Origin: Lacicoccus alkaliphilus DSM 16010 | GTDB lineage: Bacteria > Bacillota > Bacilli > Staphylococcales > Salinicoccaceae | NCBI RefSeq assembly: GCF_900142805.1 | Contig: NZ_FRCF01000003.1 | Location: 186,001 to 250,000 of the forward strand | Reading direction: 5' to 3' | DNA length: 64,000 nt | Shown: piece after piece, positions 56,427-64,000 of the stretch | How positions within the stretch are numbered: position 1 is the stretch's first letter | How the letters are laid out: each line of letters starts with the position of its first letter | Position numbers and translations under genes: made by a program | Notes under the pieces: model-generated | What the model was told of the DNA's origin: nothing | The model's input: the letters and a program-made list of their open reading frames with translations, nothing else | The model's database searches: none

Positions 56427-57944
56427 ATGAAAGAAAGAGCGAAACTGGACCATTTTATTTTCTGGCCGGCGATCATCGTGCTGTTGACGCTCACAGTGCT
56501 TTTAATCATTTTCCAATCTGCCGCAGAACCATTTTTGAATGACATATTATCCGGCATCAATACGCGGATGGACTGGATTTTCCAATTCATGACCTTCGGG
56601 TTGTTCATTTTACTGTTATGGATTTCTTTCGGAAAATACGGAAAGGTGAAAATGGGGCTGGGCAGACCCAGGTTCAATAACTTCAGTTATGGGGCGATGC
56701 TTTTCTGTGCCGGTATGGGTACAAGCATCATGTTCTGGTCGATCATCGAACCGATGTATTATTTCCAGGGCCCGCCGTTCGGCTTTGAACCGGGCAGCGA
56801 CACCGCAGCGGAATGGGCCGTGGCCTACGGCATGTTCCACTGGGGCATTTCCGCCTGGGCGATCTATGCATTCCCGACGATCGTCATTGCGTATTCATTT
56901 TATAATAAGCAGAACAAATCACTTAAAGTCAGTCAGGCCGTCAAAGGGGCACTCGGTAAGTATTCGGACGGGATCATCGGTAAGATCATCGATATCCTTG
57001 TCATATGGAGCCTGGTCGGCGGGCTGGGCACATCGCTCGGGCTCGGGGTGCCGATGGTTTCTGCCGGCATCGGGCACCTCTTCGGTGTGGAACAGTCGAT
57101 TGCACTCAGCATCGTCATCATGGTCATCTGGGCAGTCATATACATCACAAGTGCCTCACTCGGACTGGATAAAGGCATACGCAAACTGAGTAACCTGAAC
57201 GTCTATCTTGCGCTTGCGCTTGCGATTTTTGTCATCATAGCAGGGCCGACCGGTTTCATACTGACATATTTCACAGACAGCTTCGGCATCATGGCCCAGA
57301 ACTTCCTGAGAATGAGCTTCTATACCGATGCGATCGGCGGGGGAGGATTCCCGCAGGCATGGACGGTCTTCTACTGGGCATGGTTCGCAGCCACTGCACT
57401 GTTCATGGGATTGTTCATCGCGCGTATTTCAAAAGGGCGTACATTGAAGAGCATGATCCTGCATATACTCGGCTGGGGATCACTCGGCAGTTGGCTGTAT
57501 TTTGCGATATTCGGCGGTTACACCATTAACCTGCAGCAGACGGGTGAATTGGATGTCACGGGCAGCATGGCGGAAGTGGGGGACGCCTCCACAATAATCA
57601 ATGTGCTCGAAACACTGCCGGCGAGCTATATTGCGATACTGTTCTTCGTCGTACTCGGCTTCATCTTCCTTGCGACGTCGCTTGACTCCGCGTCCTATAT
57701 ACTCGCTTCAACCGCTTCAATCAAAGTCGGTGACGGCATTGAGCCGCCGGCATGGCATACGATCCTTTGGGGTCTCATCATGGCGCTCCTGTCCATCTCA
57801 CTCCTCCTGATCGGCGGATTGAATGTAGTGCAGACATCTGCTGTGGTCGTCGCTGTTCCGGTCGTCATCATCTATTTGCTGCTGTTCATTTCACTGATGA
57901 AATGGCTGAAGAACGACGAACATATTTACGAGGAGGAGAAATAA
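56427..57944 (+). CDS. BCCT family transporter
   Basis: 505 residues, 12 helices, sodium or antiport-driven uptake of a quaternary ammonium compound. Conserved FYWAWFAAT segment is present near 320. The glycine stretch reads GMGTSIMFWSIIEPMYY rather than GMGIGLVFWGVAEP of betaine carriers, closer to CaiT-like spacing, so a substrate other than glycine betaine is plausible. Short hydrophilic tails at both ends argue against strong osmosensing. Start ATG 56427 with GGAGGG; the longer frame lacks a ribosome site. The hydrolase gene follows directly. Confidence 0.9.
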   Translation: MKERAKLDHFIFWPAIIVLLTLTVLLIIFQSAAEPFLNDILSGINTRMDWIFQFMTFGLFILLLWISFGKYGKVKMGLGRPRFNNFSYGAMLFCAGMGTSIMFWSIIEPMYYFQGPPFGFEPGSDTAAEWAVAYGMFHWGISAWAIYAFPTIVIAYSFYNKQNKSLKVSQAVKGALGKYSDGIIGKIIDILVIWSLVGGLGTSLGLGVPMVSAGIGHLFGVEQSIALSIVIMVIWAVIYITSASLGLDKGIRKLSNLNVYLALALAIFVIIAGPTGFILTYFTDSFGIMAQNFLRMSFYTDAIGGGGFPQAWTVFYWAWFAATALFMGLFIARISKGRTLKSMILHILGWGSLGSWLYFAIFGGYTINLQQTGELDVTGSMAEVGDASTIINVLETLPASYIAILFFVVLGFIFLATSLDSASYILASTASIKVGDGIEPPAWHTILWGLIMALLSISLLLIGGLNVVQTSAVVVAVPVVIIYLLLFISLMKWLKNDEHIYEEEK

Positions 57945-59948
57945 TTGGGCGTATTCGATGTAGATTATAATAAAATCCAAGAGAGGACGGACTTTCCATA
58001 TGAAGTGGTAACCACCCACCATACATGGATAGAAATGTCCGACGGCACAAAGCTTTCCGCCAAAATGTGGCAGCCGAAAAGCATGGAACAGACCAAGGGG
58101 ACGGTACTTGAGTACCTCCCTTACAGGAAGGATGAATTCACGGCACTCCGTGATGAAATCCGGCATAAGTATTTCGCAGGGATGGGATATACGTCCGTCC
58201 GTGTGGATATCAGGGGCACGGGGGACTCCGAAGGCATCATCGAAGACGAATATCCGAAACAGGAGCAGGATGATGCCCTCGATATCATTGCATGGATCGA
58301 GAACCAGGACTGGTCGAACGGGTCTGTCGCCATGATCGGCAAGTCCTGGGGCGGATTCAACGGCCTCCAGCTTGCAGCACTCCAGCCGAAGGCGCTGAAG
58401 ACGATCATCACGTTATGTTCCACGGATGACCGTTACGCGGATGACGTGCATTACAGAGGCGGTACGATGATGGCATCCGACATGCTCTGGTGGGCATCGA
58501 CGATGTTTGCATATAACGCAAGACCGCCGTTTCCAAAGCATGTGGGCGAGAGATGGTATGACATGTGGCTCGACCGCATGGAAAATACACCGCCGTTCGT
58601 GGAAGCATGGGTGTCCCACCAGGCACGCGATGACTACTGGAAGCACGGTTCGGTGGGTGAAGACTACAGTGCGATCCAGATTCCGGTCCTGACCATGGGC
58701 GGCTGGGCGGACGGTTATACGAATCCTTTATTCCGCCTGATGGACAACCTCGATGTACCTAAAAAAGGCATCGTCGGCCCATGGGCGCATGAATTCCCCG
58801 ATATGGCGATCCCAGGCCCGCAGATGGGCTACCTTCAGGAAGTCACCGAGTGGCTCGACCGCTGGATGATCGATGAAGGGGACCGGGAGAATCATAAGGA
58901 TGAGTTCCTCGTCTATGTACAGGACGGTGTGAAGCCCGCAACGACCTATGACTACAGGGAAGGCAGATGGTTGAACCTCTATGATGAAGAAGCGGAGAGG
59001 GTGGATATACTGAGGGACATCACCGGGGAAGTGGAATTGCTGAACCGCCAGCATCACGGTTTGTACTCGGGCGTATTCTGTCCATTCGGTCAGGAAGGGG
59101 ACCTCCCGGATGATCAGAGGATCGAGAACGCGCTTGCTACATCGTTCATGCTTCCGAAACAGGATGAGCATCTGAACATCGTCGGCCAGGCGGTCGCAAA
59201 AGTCCGTGTGAAATCCGAACAGGCGAAGGCGAACCTGCATGTGAGGGTGACGGATGTGCATCCGACCGGTGAGAAGACGCTTGTGACGAAGGGCCAGCTC
59301 AATCTGAATCATTATAAGAGCCATGAATTCCCTGAAGACCTGCCGGCCGGTGAATACATCGACGTGGAGATCCCGCTTGATGTCATCGGCTATCAGATAG
59401 AGGCGGGCCACAATATCGAAATTTCCATATCACCAACGTACTGGCCGCAGGTATGGCCGGATGCGGAACTGGCGGACCTCAGTGTCGATCTCGACAGGAC
59501 GGCACTACTTGTACCGGTCATCAATGATTTCAAGGAAGCCCGGTTGAAGCACGAACAGTCCGAGACCGCTTCACCACTTGAGAAGGAAATCCTCAGGGAA
59601 GGTTACAGGACGCGCAATGTCGTGAAAAAGCTCACGACGGACGAATGGGTGCTCGATGATTTCTCCGATGAAGGATTGCGCACACTGACCGATACGAACA
59701 TCACTTACGGTTCTACGAACCACAACGTCTATACGATCAGGGAGAATGATCCGTTATCCGCAAAAGTTGAATGTGACTGGACGGTCGTGGTGAAGGATGA
59801 TGACATCGACACAGAAGTCGTCACGAAAAGCATCATGAGCTGTGACGCGGAGAATTACTATCTCTTCAATGAAATGACTGGTTACCACAACGGTGAGGAA
59901 TGCTTCCATAAAACGTGGGAGAAGACGGTCCCGAGATATTACACGTAA
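57945..59948 (+). CDS. CocE/NonD family serine hydrolase
   Basis: 667 residues. Alpha/beta hydrolase with Ser134 in GKSWGG, Asp256 in GGWADGY and His282 in GPWAHEF, followed by a C-terminal jelly-roll (about 390-560) and an extra 100-residue end domain. The family includes cocaine esterase, X-Pro dipeptidyl peptidase and amide/ester hydrolases. TTG start at 57945 immediately after the BCCT stop, using GGAGGAG within the transporter's last codons, so translation is coupled. No signal peptide: cytosolic, so it would act on imported substrate. Confidence 0.88.
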   Translation: MGVFDVDYNKIQERTDFPYEVVTTHHTWIEMSDGTKLSAKMWQPKSMEQTKGTVLEYLPYRKDEFTALRDEIRHKYFAGMGYTSVRVDIRGTGDSEGIIEDEYPKQEQDDALDIIAWIENQDWSNGSVAMIGKSWGGFNGLQLAALQPKALKTIITLCSTDDRYADDVHYRGGTMMASDMLWWASTMFAYNARPPFPKHVGERWYDMWLDRMENTPPFVEAWVSHQARDDYWKHGSVGEDYSAIQIPVLTMGGWADGYTNPLFRLMDNLDVPKKGIVGPWAHEFPDMAIPGPQMGYLQEVTEWLDRWMIDEGDRENHKDEFLVYVQDGVKPATTYDYREGRWLNLYDEEAERVDILRDITGEVELLNRQHHGLYSGVFCPFGQEGDLPDDQRIENALATSFMLPKQDEHLNIVGQAVAKVRVKSEQAKANLHVRVTDVHPTGEKTLVTKGQLNLNHYKSHEFPEDLPAGEYIDVEIPLDVIGYQIEAGHNIEISISPTYWPQVWPDAELADLSVDLDRTALLVPVINDFKEARLKHEQSETASPLEKEILREGYRTRNVVKKLTTDEWVLDDFSDEGLRTLTDTNITYGSTNHNVYTIRENDPLSAKVECDWTVVVKDDDIDTEVVTKSIMSCDAENYYLFNEMTGYHNGEECFHKTWEKTVPRYYT

Positions 59949-59952
59949 CGTG

Positions 59953-59984
59953 AAAAGAGGAATCCACCGGATTCCTCTTTTTTC
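59953..59984. terminator. Bidirectional terminator, hydrolase / toxin genes
   Basis: AAAAGAGGAATCC pairs with GGATTCCTCTTTT around ACC; T6 downstream on the plus strand and TTTT on the minus. Confidence 0.88.
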
Positions 59985-60252
59985 ATGGCTGATAGATATC
60001 TTTTCTATGTCCCAAGTCGATTAATGCAATCACTAATTCCTCATCTTCTATCCTGGCAATGATTCTATAATCGCCAACCCTGTAACGCCAGAAACCTTTA
60101 TAATCACCTGTCAGAAATTTGCCATGCTTCCTTGGGTCATTTGTCCCATCCAGATTTTTACTGATCCAAGAGATTAACAAAGCACTTGTTTTTTTGTCCA
60201 TTTTCTTTAACTTTTTCAGAGCTCTTTTCTCAATCTTCAATTCATATTTCAT
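59983..60252 (-). CDS. RelE/ParE-type toxin
   Basis: 89 residues from ATG 60252, overlapping the antitoxin by 11 bases. Core KKLKKMDKKT, then WRYRVGDYRIIARI and LIDLGHRKDIYQP is the RelE pattern (Arg/Tyr/His active-site positions). RelE toxins cleave mRNA in the ribosomal A site; activity here is inferred. Confidence 0.9.
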   Translation of the reverse strand: MKYELKIEKRALKKLKKMDKKTSALLISWISKNLDGTNDPRKHGKFLTGDYKGFWRYRVGDYRIIARIEDEELVIALIDLGHRKDIYQP

Positions 60253-60475
60253 CGGAAAGACCCAGCTCTGCCTTAGCCTCTTCCCATGAGACGAATTCAG
60301 TATCATCATCTTCCATTATCTCCACGGCTTTCTTGTACATCTCTCTGTCGATTTCTTCATCGAGTTTTTCTGAAATGATTTCTCTAATATAAGCGGACAT
60401 ATTCGTGTTTTTGGCCTCGACAATGCCACGGAGGATTTCTTCCTCTTCCTTATCTAATCGTATGGTAATACTCAT
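60242..60475 (-). CDS. RelB/RHH-type antitoxin
   Basis: 77 residues from ATG 60475 (GGAGGTG upstream). N-terminal ribbon-helix-helix (SITIRLDKEEEEILRGIVEAKNTNMSAYIREIISEKL) for DNA binding and an acidic helical C-terminal half (residues 45-77) to wrap the toxin. First gene of the pair. Likely autorepressor. Confidence 0.88.
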   Translation of the reverse strand: MSITIRLDKEEEEILRGIVEAKNTNMSAYIREIISEKLDEEIDREMYKKAVEIMEDDDTEFVSWEEAKAELGLSDEI

Positions 60476-60503
60476 GACCACACCTCCGATATTTTGTAAG
60501 ACA

Positions 60504-60532
60504 ATTGTAGCACGACAATGAGTTTTCCTCAA
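60504..60532 (-). promoter_or_regulatory. Promoter and operator of the RelBE-like module
   Basis: Minus strand TTGAGG, 17-bp spacer, TACAAT. The inverted repeat ATTGT-N6-ACAAT (60504-60519) covers the -10, suited to an RHH autorepressor. Confidence 0.65.
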
Positions 60533-60546
60533 AAACTTTAACTTTT

Positions 60547-61941
60547 TTAGACGATAAGCGCAATCATCGCAATCAGGATGCCGGTGAGGCCCATCCTGAC
60601 CGAAAATCCGATGTTCATTTTAGTGATCCTGTATGGGTTGATGCCCATGCTCTGCGCGGTCATGGTCGCATTGATGCCGTATGGCGCGGCGGCGGATATG
60701 CTCATGCCGCAGACGACCATGGTGATGCTGATGGAGAGGGCATTTTCAGGCGTCAGTACGGGGATCAGCACTTCTGCCAGTATCGCGAGTGTCGCGACCG
60801 GGTGGACACCGACCATGGCGAGGCCGTAGATCACTGCCATGATCAGCAGCAGTATCAGTATCAGGAATGAATCGACATAACCGAACACCTGCTGCATCAT
60901 ATCCGGGACAGCGCTGCTGTTGAAACCGCCGGAGAAGATGCCGAGTGACAGGAAGAGCACCGAGAAGTTCTGCATATGATTGTTGTGTTCCTTCCACGTC
61001 TTCCAGCCGGTTCTCATGAATATCGGCAGACGCTTCATGACGAATGCCGCTGCAAAGGAGAACGGAATGATGATCAATGCAATCGTCATGACGAAACCGA
61101 GTTCCGAATTCGTATTGAAGAACATCACCGTGATGAGGAAACTGACCAGCAGGACCAGCATTTTGATGATGGATTTTCGAAGCGCCCTACTGTCTATTTC
61201 ATCGAACGGTGCTTCAATGGTGATCCCCCTGAACTCGCGACGGGTCAGGAAGACTTCGGTCATTCCGACAATTATGGAAGTCACAAGCAGCCACGGCAGC
61301 AGTGTGAAGTAGGAGACCCCGGTCGAGTCGACCGTAAGCCCCACGATGACTTCGAGCGGACTCCATATGACTGCAAGCGAAAATGCCCGGAGGGTCGCTT
61401 TGATGATGAATTCATTCCGGAAGCTTTCCGTTGAATTTTTGAACAGGTTGCGTAAAACATTCTGGATGATGTAGATGGCGGAGATGTTCAGGAAGACCGC
61501 TAGGAAGTAAGAAGTGACGACACTTCTGCCATAGATATTCTCCACCCTGTTCGCCCGGTCCTGTATCATATCCGTGATGCTTGCATCAAGGCCGCCGACT
61601 CTCACGACCGTGCCGATCCACGGCAGGACGCTGAAAAACAGGAGAAGCGGAAGGTTGCTTGTCGTGTTGCCGATGATTTCACCGGCACTCCCGCCGGAAG
61701 TGAGTGTGAATAAAGTCCCAACGACAATGAAAAGTCCGCCGATCATTTTGAACAGCCTGGAGGAGAACATCCAGGAGATGACCAGTACACCGACAGCCAG
61801 GTAATCCACGAAGCCTCGAAGAACTTCGATGCCGCTGAAGAAATAGAAGAGGAAAAGGATGAACAGGACGGCATATATATAATAGAAGTGCCTTAACAGA
61901 GTCTGGTTATGTAGGATATTCAATATAAAACCTGCTTTCAT
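60547..61941 (-). CDS. Polytopic permease, unassigned family (member 1)
   Basis: About 464 residues, 11-12 helices, with re-entrant-like small-residue segments (FSLAVIWSPLEVIVGLTVDS, LAMVGVHPVATLAILAEVLIP, ISAAAPYGINATMTAQSMGINPY). Resembles ion-transporter superfamily carboxylate carriers in layout but I do not recognise the family. ATG 61941 has no clear ribosome site; TTG 61923 (weak GCAGG) and ATG 62022 are alternatives. Divergent from a related gene. Confidence 0.7.
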   Translation of the reverse strand: MKAGFILNILHNQTLLRHFYYIYAVLFILFLFYFFSGIEVLRGFVDYLAVGVLVISWMFSSRLFKMIGGLFIVVGTLFTLTSGGSAGEIIGNTTSNLPLLLFFSVLPWIGTVVRVGGLDASITDMIQDRANRVENIYGRSVVTSYFLAVFLNISAIYIIQNVLRNLFKNSTESFRNEFIIKATLRAFSLAVIWSPLEVIVGLTVDSTGVSYFTLLPWLLVTSIIVGMTEVFLTRREFRGITIEAPFDEIDSRALRKSIIKMLVLLVSFLITVMFFNTNSELGFVMTIALIIIPFSFAAAFVMKRLPIFMRTGWKTWKEHNNHMQNFSVLFLSLGIFSGGFNSSAVPDMMQQVFGYVDSFLILILLLIMAVIYGLAMVGVHPVATLAILAEVLIPVLTPENALSISITMVVCGMSISAAAPYGINATMTAQSMGINPYRITKMNIGFSVRMGLTGILIAMIALIV

Positions 61942-62124
61942 GACAATTGTCCATAAGATATTATCAATATTTCCATTAATTATATGACAGATATGAGACC
62001 TTTTACAGAGTTCTTTAATCATTCTATAAAAACAGGCCTGATTTTAGTATGACTGATCCGTTTACTATCCTGTTCTTCTTAAATACGCTATGATGAAATC
62101 AAAACCCGATTAAGGAAGATACAT

Positions 62125-63462
62125 ATGAAATTTAAGTTCTTCAGACCATTTTTTGTACTGGGCATGGGGCTCATGTTCCTCTCGACTTTGTTTGTGGACA
62201 TCCCCGGTGTGGAAGTGGCCATTGCGGTCTTCACAGCGCTGGCGCTCATCAGTTACCTGCCATACTTGAGTAAAGTGCCATTGACGGTCGTCATCGTATT
62301 GAATGTGACGGCTTTGATTTTCTACATCATCGGCGGCACCATCGACGATGTCGTTGAAGGGCTGCTCATGAATACAGCGGTGCTCATGATATTCATCTTT
62401 GTGCCCCTGCTCTCGATCCCCATCACTTCACCAAGGTACATGAGGGACATCACCGGGTTGATGAAATCATCTTTTTCCAATACTAAAAAAACATATAACG
62501 CCTTGAAAATCGGGACATTTTCTATAGGGTCCGTGCTGAATGTCGGGACACTTCCGATCCTCTATTATCTGACCGATACGGACCAGTTCAAGGACCACAA
62601 ATTGATGCGCATGGCTGCGCTGAACCGCGGGTTTGCACTCGCCTTCGCCTGGTCGCCTTATTTCATCTCCATCGCAGTCGTCCTGTCCTACTTCGAAGTG
62701 CAGTGGATCACCATCGCAGCGTACGGTCTCACGCTTGCTGCCATCAGCATTGTGGCTGAATGGTTTTTATTCCGCAAAAGGAAGTATCCGGAGATGCCCG
62801 ACTCCCCACCGGTGTACTACAGTAAGCGGCGGATTGTGGAGCTGGGTGTGATCATGCTCTCGATGACGGGTGTGATCATCGTCCTGGATATATTCAGCAA
62901 CTTTGCCATCGTCAACATCATTCCGATCGTGGCACTCGTATTGTTCTTCGTGTGGAGTGTTGCCATCGGCGGTGTCGAGAAAGTGGTGAAGGGACTGAAG
63001 TCCTATACGCAGGAGCGGATACCTAAGATGGGTAATGAACTTCTCGTATTCATCAGTGCCGGGGTGTTCGGGACATCTCTCCTTGTCATCGGGTTCGATA
63101 CGCTTCTGATCGATACTCTTGAAGCGGCGGGTGTGAACCATGTGCTCCTGCTCATCCCGATATTCGCGGTGCTCATCATCGGCCTGTCATTCTTCAGTGT
63201 GCATCCCGTCATCACGATCACCATTGCCTCCCTGGCCGTGCTCAGCATGGACATGGACGTGGCCGACCATTACTATATCGCCATCGGACTGCTGCTCAGC
63301 TGGACGGTCACCGTCAATATGTCGCCGTTCACGGGTGTCAACCTGCTGATGTCGAGCCTCGCGAACAGAAGCATATTCACGCTGCCGAAACATAACGTGC
63401 TGTACAGTCTGCTGCTATGGCTTTCGGGTTATGCACTGCTCGTGATCTTGTATGTCATCTAA
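62125..63462 (+). CDS. Polytopic permease, unassigned family (member 2)
   Basis: 445 residues, 11-12 helices. Shares with its divergent neighbour the order AFAWSPYFISIAVVLSYF, SFFSVHPVITITIASLAV and VNMSPFTGVNLLMSSLANRS, pointing to common descent. AAGGAAGA precedes ATG 62125. Substrate unknown. Followed by a strong terminator. Confidence 0.78.
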   Translation: MKFKFFRPFFVLGMGLMFLSTLFVDIPGVEVAIAVFTALALISYLPYLSKVPLTVVIVLNVTALIFYIIGGTIDDVVEGLLMNTAVLMIFIFVPLLSIPITSPRYMRDITGLMKSSFSNTKKTYNALKIGTFSIGSVLNVGTLPILYYLTDTDQFKDHKLMRMAALNRGFALAFAWSPYFISIAVVLSYFEVQWITIAAYGLTLAAISIVAEWFLFRKRKYPEMPDSPPVYYSKRRIVELGVIMLSMTGVIIVLDIFSNFAIVNIIPIVALVLFFVWSVAIGGVEKVVKGLKSYTQERIPKMGNELLVFISAGVFGTSLLVIGFDTLLIDTLEAAGVNHVLLLIPIFAVLIIGLSFFSVHPVITITIASLAVLSMDMDVADHYYIAIGLLLSWTVTVNMSPFTGVNLLMSSLANRSIFTLPKHNVLYSLLLWLSGYALLVILYVI

Positions 63463-63495
63463 AATGTGTCCCTGAATACAGGGACACATTTTTTG
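63461..63495 (+). terminator. Terminator after permease 2
   Basis: AAAATGTGTCCCTG pairs with CAGGGACACATTTT around AATA, 14 bp, then TT. It includes the last two bases of the stop codon. Confidence 0.9.
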
Positions 63496-63526
63496 ATTCA
63501 TATTATGAACATCCCGGACTCCCTGA

Positions 63527-64000
63527 TCAGGAATGTCTGTTCATATACTCAATCGTCGATTTTGACAAAATTTTGGCAGCGATCAACAGAGCCTCTTCAT
63601 CGATGTCGAACTTCGGATGGTGATGCGGGTAGGGGTCCTCAGCGTCCCTTGGTCTCGCTCCTGTAAAAAAGTACGTTCCTTTGACTTCCTGCAGATAGTA
63701 GGAGAAGTCTTCGGCACCCATGGTGGGCTCTGTTTCCACAATGTTTTCCACCCCCGGCACATCTTTGGCCACTTCCATGACGAATTCCGCTTCTTCCTTA
63801 TGGTTTACGGTCACCGGGTAGCCTCTTGTGTACGTATAGTCATATGTGGCATTTGACAGGAGGCACGTCCCTTTGACCACCTGCTCGATTTCCTCTTCGA
63901 TTTTTGAACGCACTGCTTCATTCAGTGCCCGTGCAGTTCCGACAAGTGTTGCGGAATCGGCAATGACGTTATACGGGCCTCTGGCATCGAATGAGCAGAC
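63527..64000 (-). CDS. M20 family amidohydrolase, 3' part
   Basis: C-terminal 157 residues; the frame is open to the right edge, so the start lies outside. It reads PYNVIADSATLVGTARALNEAVRS, then the metal-site Glu in MGAEDFSYYLQ and the final PHHHPKFDIDEEAL, typical of M20D hydrolases of N-acyl amino acids or hippurate (HipO/AmhX). Dinuclear metal enzyme, cytosolic. Substrate unknown. Confidence 0.9.
   Translation of the reverse strand, partial: VCSFDARGPYNVIADSATLVGTARALNEAVRSKIEEEIEQVVKGTCLLSNATYDYTYTRGYPVTVNHKEEAEFVMEVAKDVPGVENIVETEPTMGAEDFSYYLQEVKGTYFFTGARPRDAEDPYPHHHPKFDIDEEALLIAAKILSKSTIEYMNRHS

Noticed and set aside
58728-59411. 227-residue reverse open frame inside the CocE hydrolase
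   Set aside because: Shadow of a strongly supported coding region; no start signals.

Overview
The window looks like a chromosomal segment of a moderately halophilic Gram-positive coccus of the family Staphylococcaceae, most like Salinicoccus (inference). The sequence evidence is: near-balanced GC, low-GC Firmicute style ribosome binding sites (AGGAGG-like), GlnR/GlnA, an FmhB (FemX) peptidoglycan bridge enzyme, an SE1832-like small protein, the Bacillales order S10-spc-alpha-ecf-truA-rplM-rpsI, and two compatible-solute uptake systems (EhuBCDA type and BCCT type). No rRNA, tRNA, CRISPR array, insertion sequence or prophage was seen.

Layout. 1-1.8 kb: 3' part of an RND efflux pump. 2.0-3.7 kb: glnRA with a GlnR operator. 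3.7-7.1 kb: reverse-strand MoxR-DUF58-DUF4129 operon. 7.2-12.3 kb: a HAD hydrolase, then reverse-strand serine synthesis (class V aminotransferase plus serA) and a NadR-like NAD enzyme. 12.5-16.4 kb: PopT-like DUF368 lipid carrier transporter, an IRG-like GTPase, an MsmX/UgpC sugar ABC ATPase and a VOC protein. 16.4-20 kb: fmhB beside small membrane proteins and an MFS operon. 20-23.4 kb: a kinase-like APH protein, then an HTH-TPR regulator divergent from an MFS exporter with two near-identical 17-bp palindromes between them. 23.7-26.9 kb: ehuBCDA. 27-28.3 kb: a tandem family of acidic lipoproteins, one copy dead. 28.5-30.5 kb: a YczE-like membrane protein and a purine permease.

30.5-49.2 kb is a nearly unbroken block of ribosomal protein and core genes (rpsJ to rplQ with secY, adk, infA, rpoA; then ecfA1A2T, truA, rplM, rpsI). 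It includes rpmD and rpmJ, which are under 60 residues. map is absent between adk and infA. Leader-like hairpins precede rpsJ, ecfA1 and rplM.

49.4-64 kb is accessory: YihY and YwaF-type membrane proteins, a wrecked YefM-YoeB toxin-antitoxin locus, a lipoprotein that seems to start at ATC, a beta-propeller protein, an arylamine N-acetyltransferase, an aldo/keto reductase, an ASCH protein, an SDR, a BCCT transporter co-transcribed with a CocE/NonD hydrolase, an intact RelBE-like module, two divergent related permeases of unassigned substrate, and the 3' part of an M20 amidohydrolase.

The most interesting candidates for new biology are the BCCT-hydrolase pair, the HTH-TPR/MFS switch, the divergent permease pair, the GTPase beside PopT, and the RNA leader between rplQ and ecfA1. 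None is proven to be a new system from sequence alone.
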